NCBI GenBank assembly: GCA_910592005.1
Contig: CAJVPP010002159.1
Coordinates: 1-16,056, forward strand
Direction of reading: 5' to 3'
Source of the DNA: Funneliformis mosseae
Taxonomy: Eukaryota > Glomeromycota > Glomeromycetes > Glomerales > Glomeraceae
Length of the DNA stretch: 16,056 nt
Positions 8,540 through 16,056 of this stretch are shown piece by piece. The notes below the pieces were generated by a model, which was not told where the DNA came from, did no database searches, and saw nothing but the letters and a program-made list of their open reading frames with translations. Made by a program: the position numbers and the translations under genes. How positions within the stretch are numbered: position 1 is the first letter of the stretch; each line of letters opens with the position of its first letter.

Positions 8540-8754
8540 ACATGTTAATATTGAATAAATGTGAAAATAAATATAAATTTATAAACTTCTCTTTATTATA
8601 TTGATATATAAGAAAGGTCAACTAAAATGAATTACATAAAAGAAAATATAAAATAAATAGTAAAGTAGATGAGAACTAAAAGAGAAGAATAAAGTGTGAA
8701 AAAATATGTCTACTAAGCTCTAACTCACATAATAGCAATTCTTTTCCCCATCTA
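8540..8754. other. No supported gene
   Basis: AT- and A/G-rich sequence between the promoter-like flank and the Asn/Ser-rich end of the next relic. A minus-strand frame continues to 8676, but it lies past the likely end of the protein and has no features. Confidence 0.35.
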
Positions 8755-9554
8755 CTATACTGAAATAATAATATTATTATCATTATTTCTATTATTACTA
8801 TTATGAGTAAAAGTTTTTCTATTAATGCTACTACTACTACTGCTTCTCGAAAAACTACCATCTTTTTTTCATTTTCTCTATTAACTTAGACCTTTATTTT
8901 ATCTATTGTTATCACCCTCGAAGTTGTTTGATGTCTATAGAAATTCATTAACGTGGCTGAACTAAGTTCAACTTCATTTTTATTAGATAATATATTATAT
9001 AATTGTGCAGGAAAACAACTTTCTCTCTTTCTTTTTTGATTGAAGAGAGCTGAAAACTCAATCTAATATATTTCTATATCCTCACTATAAACAGAATATC
9101 ATCCAGTTGATATATTACTTATAGCTAAAAACTGATTAGAGCTGGCTAGGGAAGAATAAATCTCATCCTGAAAAAATGTTAAAAAATCGGTCATATAAAA
9201 GAATATTATATCTTGAAAGATTGCATTATTTCTCTATTCAGCCTTTTTACGCATTCTCCAGAGATCATTTTTTATCTCCAGAATTTTAGGATTATTATTT
9301 CCTCTAGGCCTTTCTTGATGAAAATAGATGAATAAAGTCACAAGATTTATATAGATGACTATATTTCTGGAAAAAAAAGTCTGGAGTATATCTAGTATTA
9401 TAATACCTCGAAGGAGTATCTTATAGATTATGAATACAATAGTAAAGAGTGCAATAGAAAAAATTTTAAATTTTAAAAGCATTTTGTGAAATAGTTTTAA
9501 AAAATGATAAATTATATAGTTTGATAATTCAAAGAGTCTGGGCGACTTTGGCAA
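8755..9554 (-). pseudogene. Long relic of an unrecognised protein with a Ser/Asn-rich tail
   Basis: One minus-strand frame runs from 9554 to about 8865, with stops only at 9234-9236 (TAG), 9099-9101 (TGA), 9063-9065 (TAG) and 8886-8888 (TAA). The first part is hydrophobic and may be AT-bias noise. From about 9320 it is clearly protein-like: HQERPRGNNNPKILEIKNDL, DEIYSSLASSNQFLAISNI, FSALFNQKRKRESCFPAQLY, VELSSATLMNFYRHQTTS, RVITIDKIKV. A frameshift in a poly-A run near 8860 opens SRSSSSSINRKT and NSNNRNNDNN, ending at TAG 8755-8757. No ATG is visible. A 40-nt GT-AG stretch with a T-rich acceptor (9406 to 9367) could be an intron. I do not recognise the family; the length and single frame show that it was a gene. 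Confidence 0.6.
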
Positions 9555-9739
9555 AAATATATATATTTGATTTATTTTTTTTTCTTACTTAAGCCTTCCT
9601 ATACATTCACATTTTTATAATTATATTCCTTTCGCAGTTGATCATCACAAAACATGAAAGTTTCTAGATTTTCACTGGTTTTGAGTTGCAAATTAACCTA
9701 GTAAATGATCAGTCAAAAGTATTTTGTCAAAAAATTTAA

Positions 9740-9900
9740 CGCTATTCATATATAAAGATCATCAAAGGGCTATACATATTTTTGAGAATATGCGAGAAAG
9801 TTTGAGAATAAATTATTTTACGCAGTTGTTTATTTTTGTGATACATATGATGTCTTTACTAAATGTTACTGTGTATTATTTATCAAGCTACAATTGATCT
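9740..9900 (+). repeat. Dispersed repeat copy 2 (matches 5830-5955)
   Basis: Same orientation as copy 1 and clearly alignable from the TTGAGAATAAATTA-like segment through TGTGATACAT to TTATCAAGC. Its coding potential is worse than that of copy 1: the frame shifts soon after FENKL. Both copies have TGA at the same place within TGTGATACAT, so that stop probably predates the duplication or is read differently in the source gene. Confidence 0.55.
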
Positions 9901-10185
9901 ATAATAAATACTGATGAACATTGAGTCTAGGCTCGTCCAATTGCACAGAAACAGGATCAGCATCTGGTTAATATTTTTATACATATAAGATCAGCATCAT
10001 ACTTAGCTAGATTACATAATGCTAAATTTCAGCAGTCTAAAATCGTATGTTTTCTCTAAGATCACTTGGTATTTTTTTATATCTAGAAAAAAAAAAACTG
10101 AATATTTATTGCTCTAGAAAAAAAATCTAATAATTATGTAAACTCTATAACTTAGCTGATTTAACTCACTCACAAGTCTAGCTTA
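9901..10185. other. No supported gene
   Basis: AT-rich sequence with two TCTAGAAAAAAAA units near 10082 and 10115 and two GATCAGCATC units near 9955 and 9989. The second half is simply downstream of the stop of the large minus-strand relic. Confidence 0.4.
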
Positions 10186-10364
10186 TTACTGGTAGTTAAA
10201 TATGTGAGACACATATTCGTTTTGATATTTCTTTAGAAGCTTGACTTTTATAGCTCTTTTTTTAGCCTCTTTATGGGGAATATCATCTTTGACCATATTC
10301 TCTCCCTTGTGCATTTTGTATTGCAGAAGAATTCTTTTTTCAGCTTTAACGGCAGTATCTTTCA

Positions 10365-10510
10365 TTGTATCAGAGATAGGTAAGTCTTATATTCTGAAGA
10401 TAATGTCTCTCAGCGTTATCTATCTGATCAATTGAAAATAACTGTAGATGATGCTTAGGATAGCCTTAAAATAGGAGTGGAATACAATATACCTTACAAA
10501 CTTTCTTTTG
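10365..10510 (-). other. HNH / endonuclease VII-like module within the relic
   Basis: The frame reads KKVCKVYCIPLLF, TAA (10466-10468), GYPKHHLQLF, SIDQIDNAERHYLQNIRLTYL, TGA, YN. It matches the zinc-bound HNH pattern CxxC ... FS(I/V)DRxDN..GH...N(I/V)RLTCxxCN. The first Cys pair remains (C-KVY-C). Arg of DR is Gln, the Gly before His is replaced, and both Cys of the second pair are Tyr. Each of these is one G-to-A step. It follows the helicase by about 90 codons in the same protein. The ancestral role would be DNA nicking or cleavage. Confidence 0.75.
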
Positions 10511-10789
10511 CTGATATGCCATAAAAATTATCTTTTCTGACGTGATTGATGGAATAGCTTTCTCCTCACTATTCTTTGCTAGATAGAGCAGATTCTCATA
10601 TACTGTAATATTCTTGATCAAATCAGTTTTATCATCTACCTTCCAATTCTCAACTATCATAAGCGGTCTTGAAAAGTATTACTTCTTTTTCCAATTATCT
10701 AGCCTATAGCATCTTAATTTTGCCTCAATAATTTGAGAACAAGGAGTTGCTTGAAGTTCAGTAGGTTCAATATATTTAAGAACACTATC

Positions 10790-11745
10790 AGATTCATGTA
10801 TTGTACTCAATTGCAGGTTATATATACGGCATTGTTAATCTAACCTTTTAGGCTATGGTTCACAATAAAACAACATTTTGGAGGCTCAATAGTCTATCCT
10901 TAGATTCTATAAATTGTTCTTCAACCAGCATATTTTCACTCAGTAAGAAGTTTATGCAATACTATTTTAAATGGTATATTTACCATCATATTAACATATG
11001 CTTCAATAATTTTATTGCTATCTGAAATCTGCACAGGTTTTTCTTGAATGTGATATATATGCTTGATACTTTTATCTGGATTGAAATGGATAATTGAGAA
11101 CACATTTAGGAAAATGTGACTTATGAGTCTGTATTAATGCATTTTCAACTCACATACCATATTATTTGTGAAGCAAATTCAGATATCTTCTGGAGTCCAT
11201 TCAGTAAGTGCATTCTTCTATGATATTGTAGGTATAGTTTCACTGAATTCTTGTAATTAGATCATATCATCTTTCATCTACATGCATAATTTTAGTACCT
11301 TAAGTTTAGAATCATAAACGCGATAATCATCCATGCATTAGATTTACTTTATTAGCTCATTCAGTAAGAAATTTATGTAGACCTTCTTTATCACTCTATG
11401 GTGTAAGTTGGCCTGGATCATCACACATAATATTCTGACACCCATGACTTTCAGCATATGACAATAATTTTTGCAAAACCTTCTTTAGGATCATATTTGC
11501 TTCATTAAAGATAAATATTTCATCTAGAGCTTTTTTTCTAAGACATGCAGAATCCTACTCATCGATAGGTATTACTTTTAGATGAAAATACTTATAATAT
11601 GTCATAGCCATTAAGCCTGGATTTTGCTTTCTATAGTATTTCACAAACAAATTTGCTGGTATAAGAACTACAACTTTTTGACCAAAAAATACGCGAATAG
11701 CTTGTGTTGTTTTTTCACTACTGCTTTGTCTGACTAGATAAACTT
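10790..11745 (-). other. PIF1/RecD-like SF1 helicase domain within the relic
   Basis: Motifs occur in the right order. Motif I (Walker A) is VRQSSSEKTTQAIR near 11735-11690: Lys-Thr-Thr remains, the glycines do not. VVVLIPANL fits motif Ia. Motif II is IFIFNEANM near 11520-11492, with Asn for the Asp of DE. Motif III is MCDDPGQLTP near 11430-11400, with Asp for the Gly of GDxxQL. Then come DYRVYDSKLKVL and ALTEWTPEDI. Motif V is RTIYRI-stop-G-stop-TIEPP near 10917-10880, where the stop at 10900-10902 takes the place of the invariant Gln. Motif VI is VYITCN-stop-VQYMN near 10829-10793, where TGA 10807-10809 takes the place of the invariant Arg. The functional ancestor would have been an ATP-driven DNA helicase. 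Confidence 0.8.
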
Positions 11746-14700
11746 TTTGTAATGTTATTAATTTTGAATCAATAGAAAGAAGGGGTGTATCACTTGAAAG
11801 GAATTCCAGTATACCTTTATTATTAATGACCCAAGACAATGCTTCTTTATGATAAGTAAATTTCTCCTTTTTCTTGCGCCATTGGTCATGCTTAATTTTT
11901 AATATTTCTAGGACAATAAATAATTGATTCATATTGCTTTCTTTTTTATCTAGTTCAGCTTCATATTTCGCATGTACTTCTTCTAATTCTGCACTATTTT
12001 TCGCTTTAGCAAAGAAGCTGTTATCAAAATCAGGGAGCAGTTCTTGTCTCATCTCAATAACAGTTTCATCTAAAATAGTTTCAGAAATTGCTATAGCGTA
12101 AATAATATCTATACATACTTGTAATACATTTTTTATCAAAAAACATTTTAGCTGTTCAAGTATAACAATATAGGTATAGGCAAGAACAAAAGAACAGATA
12201 TGCAACTATTGCCTACGTTTTTTATCATCTTCATACTTGATTAAAGTTTCTTGTTCTGTTCAGATTCAGTTTAGTTAACGCTTATTTTTTGCTAACCAGT
12301 TGACTAACATATTCATTTTATTTATATCTCAAACTAAAATAGACGTTACTTGTGCATTATAAATATATGAGTCTACAAAGCAGACAGCTAAATTACGATC
12401 TGGTGAAAACTCAATGCGAGATTTTTTACTTACACTATATATAACTTCTCTTGGAGTTGTACTTAAAAGCCATTCTTTGCTTAGCAAATAATTAACTAAG
12501 GGTGTTAGTATCCAACCTTTTTCTGCCAAATGTTGCCTGATAAGTTCTGTTATAAATAGATGCAAGTCTTGAGCGAATTTCCATGCTACAAGTTGAATAA
12601 TACCTTTCAAGTCGTGAATAGTATCAATATTGTCAACTTGAGTATGTTATTGTATTCTTTCTGGAAATCCATATTATCAGACCTAAGGCAATGCTTCTGA
12701 TGTGCTTCGTTCTGAATCTTCACAGCCAAGATATGCTTCACAAAGATCTATGTAAATATGCTTAGGAGAAGGTCTATTAGTACATTCTATACTATTGATT
12801 TTACCTGTAATTTACGCCAGATCTCTACAATATTTCTAGGCGTAGATGCAATACCTTCTTTTTTTCGTCAGCAATAGAATCGATAAGACTGAATGCTTTC
12901 TAATAATTTTAAAACTTTATCAAACTCAGCTTTAAGCTCTTCTGAAGGAGCTAGTATATTATATTGATACTCATCTTCGATCCATTAATGAATATCTACA
13001 CTTTCTTCCCATAAAATTCTTCAGGTATAGATTGCAATTTTTCATATATAAATGTATCATTCAGCTTTCTCTATTCATGAAAACTACGATAAAGAATATC
13101 TTCATGAGTTAGAATCTCCTTACCTATAATCCATATTCTTATAGCTCTTAGAAGATTTCTTACGACAAATGATATAAGAGCTTTAGCAATCTTTTTTTTG
13201 TCAATATTAATCTTTTCCTCTTTGGTCTTTGTACATGCAGAAATAAGTATTTTTTTACATTCATAATCTATATTATAGACTAAAGATATTCGAGGCATTT
13301 CAGGTATACCTCCTGTTCATACATGATTATTATAGCAAAATACTATTAGTTTATGCTATTTGAGATATCTACCATTATTTCATATTTCATTTCCCAAAAT
13401 ATCTTTTACAATGATTTTCATTCCTATACCTCCAGATATTTCTGGCTTTTCAAGATCATGCAAATCATCTAAAGTACAGCCAGATGCTTGTATTTTTTTA
13501 TTAAATTCTATAAGAGCACTTTCACGAGCTAGCGTTAGCCCTATAGTTTACTTTGTTCCTCCATATTCTATTAGTCATTGTAATTCTACTATGATACAAT
13601 TCAAGTTATTATCATAAAATAGCCCTAGTAGTCCTTGTAGTCTCAGAATTAGTCAAAGTTCATAATAGATATGATCAACATAATCACGAGTTCTTTCCCT
13701 TAAATATATATCGATTCCTTCTAATTGTCCTAGTGTGATCTCTTCTCCTGTAAGACTACCAGCTTTCTTTTTCTTACCAAAATACCATCCTTTATCTTCT
13801 ATTTCTTTAGTAAATCCATCGAGTGTATTAAGTTAAGTAAAGAGTATATACTTTGTAGAATGATAAAGAAGACAGCAAGCTTCTGATGCCATTTTATAGC
13901 TAATATTGACTAGTTCATCACTATGCCACTATACAGTTCCATCTTTATAAATACCTGACCCATATAATTTTAGACGTAAATATGCTATAAACTAAAAATG
14001 TAATTTATAGAGCTGGCCTTCTAGCTCAAGATTATATGGCTTGTCTTGATACTCATTAAGAGTCATTGCTTTTAAATCTTTTCAGGATAACCATACTCTC
14101 TTATCCATAAATAGAAGCTCATCTAGGCTAACTTTTTTATAAGAATGAGCATGCAATAATGGTTATCTATGAGGATTCATGTAATACTCTTCTTTTCCTC
14201 TTAGAATCTATACCTCCTTTATGCCTACAAAGGCATCAGATTTATTTTATTATACTTGCTCTTCCATTCTACCAATTTCCCAATCATTAGTCACTCTAAT
14301 ATCATATTCCTCATCATCATCCATTAGATCCTGAATTTTTTTAGTATAATTATTTATTATATGCAGTTTATTTGCCCTTTTAAAAAGCCTCTAATACCCA
14401 AATCCATGTTAATTTTTTTTCCTTTGAGATGCTAATTTTGGAATTCGTCTTGAAAACCACCAAATCGATCTATACATTCTGAATTTTCTTTTCCTAGCCA
14501 TTTCTGCTTGTTTGCCTATTCATCAAATGTAATAGAGTCTATATTTCAGATTCTTTTGGCTTAAACCTTTTACTGATCCTGCTAACTAGTCGGCTAATTC
14601 ATCTATAGATTTATTTTGTAAAACATAATGAGTCCCATTTCTTTTTTCCTCAGCTACCTTCTGAAGTTGTGCAATTTCCTCTTGATACTTAGCAAGCAAA

Positions 14701-14810
14701 TTATTATAACATGGATATAGTATCACATATAATATTATTCCTTTAAGCTCTGTAAGTTTGACTTGAACTTCTTTACGAATATTTGCTTGATTAGCTTGAC
14801 AAGATGACAT

Positions 14811-15484
14811 TTTATATAGTATATCTTACAATATAATAATAATCTTAAAAAATTTTTATTCAATTAATTAATTCTCCTTCTGCTTTCATATATGTCAAAG
14901 CAGAGTATTATTTATCTTTTTTTGAGCATTATGAAGAAAAAGGCCACCTACCCCCCTACCTAACAATTCACTAGACGCAAATATAGTTCTAGGTCTGGGT
15001 AATAAGCAAACTGGCTAGAGAATCCCAGCTAAAAGTACTTAAAACAAAAGATCAGATCAAGGAAAGTAGGTGTCAAATATATTAGGTTACATTTTTTTTA
15101 CATACTTTATTTATCACTCTACTTCATTCTGCATACAGTAAGCTTATTTGCTTTTAAAAAACTCATGCTAAATAAAATATCAAATTAATATTTATACAAT
15201 TCCAAAAAGTTTAGCTAAGCAAGATTACAAATTAGTATTTCTAAGATTAGGGAGTCTCCAACCTAGGCAAGAAAGTAAAAAAAGTAATTTTAATAAGCTA
15301 AAGGTGCGAGAAATAAAAAAGAAAACAAAGTAATATAGTAAGAAGATACTGTGAAAGCGTACATCTCTAGTAGAAAAGCCCTTATCCTCCAATCTTAAAC
15401 AAATGCTTTAGCATAAATTGAAATAAAATTTGTATAGATTATAATAGTTTCTAATTTTATTTCATTTATTAGATCATCTGGATT
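14811..15484. other. 5' flank of the helicase relic, then gene-free sequence
   Basis: On the minus strand just before the ATG there is TATATTGTAAGATATACTAT, a TATA-like promoter candidate. At 14950-15030 lies a less AT-rich patch with a C6 run (14951-14956) and TTCTAGGTCTGGGTAATAAG. CACCTAC near 14955 is mirrored by GTAGGTG near 15067. No coherent frame is visible on either strand from here to 15484. Confidence 0.4.
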
Positions 15485-15628
15485 CTTTGCAATAGAAATG
15501 GAGGAAACTAACAAAAAAATTTATTTTGAGTTAATATTAAATCTGAACTTATTTTATTAAAAAAATAATATTTATTTTATAAAGCAAAAAAAATTTTTTT
15601 GGTAATTTTTTCCCTTTCTATTGCAAAG
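15485..15628. mobile_element. 144-bp inverted-repeat element (MITE-like)
   Basis: It starts with CTTTGCAATAGAAATGGA and ends with the reverse complement of CTTTGCAATAGAAAGGGA. The outer 14 bases are identical, and imperfect pairing continues for about 40 bases per arm. The centre is A/T only. The left arm also matches the window's first 76 bases, while the right arm continues outward into a frameshifted trace of the same relic (about 15629-15675, minus strand). So it could be a MITE or two 3' ends of one element joined tail to tail. No clear target-site duplication is seen. Confidence 0.65.
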
Positions 15629-16056
15629 AGCCCATCTTAATGTACAATATTGTAAAAATCTTGCTAATATGAAATGTGTAAAAAAACCATTTTAAATCAA
15701 TATTTCCATCATGTTTTGTTTAATAATAAAATTTTACATGCAATTCTATTTATAAGTAAATGAGTTATATATTAAGCTTTTCATGCAAGTGACTTCAATA
15801 AATCCTATTACTTTAGTCAAAAATTCTTTAAAATGAAACTTGTGAAAAATCACATAAGCTTCACTAAAAAAAATAAATATTTAATATTTGTAATAAATAA
15901 TAAATAATATATATTAAACTTTAATTTAATAACTTACCTAATTCTTAACTATATAAACTTGTAATATTAAAGTATCGGAGGGGGGGGGACAAAAATATTG
16001 CACGGCTTAAAAATAAAAATTTAAATAAATTTTTTATAAGTTATTAGCCATGTGAT
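15629..16056. other. AT-rich tail with a G9 tract, no gene
   Basis: After the short relic trace up to about 15675 I see no coding frame. A homopolymer of nine G lies at 15980-15988, preceded by CGGA, in sequence otherwise almost free of G and C. Confidence 0.45.

Larger units (their letters stand above)
10186..14810 (-). pseudogene. Giant relic of a helicase-HNH endonuclease protein, dozens of stops
   Basis: ATG at 14808-14810 (MSSCQANQANIRKEVQ) opens a frame followed on the same strand for 4.6 kb, about 1,500 codons, to TAA 10186-10188. One frame runs from 14810 to about 13020, apart from an alternative-frame patch near 14400-14540. After shifts in 12640-13020 a second frame runs to about 11340. 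The N-terminal part is well legible (DDDEEYDIRVTNDWEIGRM, KAMTLNEYQDKPYNLELEG, EKPEISGGIGMKIIVKDILG) but of unknown family. A charged coil (SAELEEVHAKYEAELDKKES) precedes an SF1 helicase (11745-10790), then an HNH module (10510-10365) and a basic tail. I count roughly 40 stops. Such a fusion is expected of a mobile element or virus-like replicon. It is long dead; legibility suggests fairly recent loss. Confidence 0.8.

Noticed and set aside
8756..8850. Simple trinucleotide microsatellite only
   Set aside because: The AAT and AGT repeats are in frame as Asn and Ser runs directly after a legible relic, so they are better seen as its low-complexity tail.
9552..9554. Start codon for the 8755-9554 relic
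   Set aside because: The first codon of the open frame is TTG, not ATG, and the first 75 codons are hydrophobic AT-rich sequence, so the real start is probably missing.
10241..10435. Plus-strand 64-codon open frame with a GTAAGT donor-like sequence near 10380
   Set aside because: It is antisense to the charged C-terminal tail of the HNH relic, and its hydrophobic composition is what an antisense shadow would give.
13360..13617. Plus-strand 85-codon open frame
   Set aside because: Antisense to a legible part of the helicase relic (FNKKIQASGCTLDDLHDLEK on the minus strand).
6160..14810. Alternative genetic code (TAA/TAG read as Gln)
   Set aside because: Several stops sit at likely Gln positions, but TGA stops occur at likely Arg or Trp positions too, there are frameshifts, a start codon is lost, and helicase and HNH catalytic residues are replaced. 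Decay explains all of these; a new code does not.
6160..14810. True RIP of the Neurospora type
   Set aside because: The transition pattern fits, but no mutated/unmutated pair beyond one short internal duplication is available, and stop codons alone bias the context towards CpA. It is kept as a hypothesis in the findings, not as a call.

Overview
The window looks like nuclear DNA of a very AT-rich, repeat-laden fungus, most probably an arbuscular mycorrhizal fungus of the Rhizophagus type. The grounds are base composition, one short GT-AG intron with a TAG acceptor, a nuclease-kinase gene of the Crinkler (CR) effector type, and large decayed multicopy reading frames. This assignment rests on the look of the gene families; no database was searched. 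No tRNA, rRNA, CRISPR array or bacterial-style operon is visible.

Layout, left to right. 1-322: end of a dispersed repeat overlapping a minus-strand relic. 323-1130: no gene, only short degenerate repeats. 1130-1790: minus-strand relic of a multicopy protein. 2280-3020: two palindromes and inverted repeats around another small minus-strand relic. 3132-4603: the only well-preserved gene, on the plus strand. It has a PD-(D/E)XK-type nuclease part, an acidic linker with a KKRK basic patch, and a protein kinase part with a 68-nt intron. Two in-frame stops cut the nuclease part; the kinase part from 3840 is open. 5750-6012 and 9740-9900 are diverged copies of one repeat. 6160-8337: one or two minus-strand relics (coiled coil, then Cys-rich modules). 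8755-9554: another minus-strand relic of unknown family. 10186-14810: a 4.6-kb minus-strand relic of a large protein that joins a PIF1/RecD-like SF1 helicase to an HNH endonuclease. 15485-15628: a short inverted-repeat element of the same family as the left edge. The last 430 bases are AT-rich with a G9 tract.

The main result is that almost all the apparently empty right-hand 10 kb is decayed coding sequence on one strand. Long frames can be read through dozens of stops and a few frameshifts. The stops and the lost motif residues (Walker A glycines, motif II Asp, motif III Gly, HNH Arg and Cys, one start codon) fit C-to-T and G-to-A transitions, as from a RIP-like process or deamination of methylated cytosine. 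The kinase gene, by contrast, keeps its motifs and is visibly richer in CpG. The helicase-HNH fusion has the parts expected of a self-replicating or homing-type mobile element, but none of its copies here can be functional.
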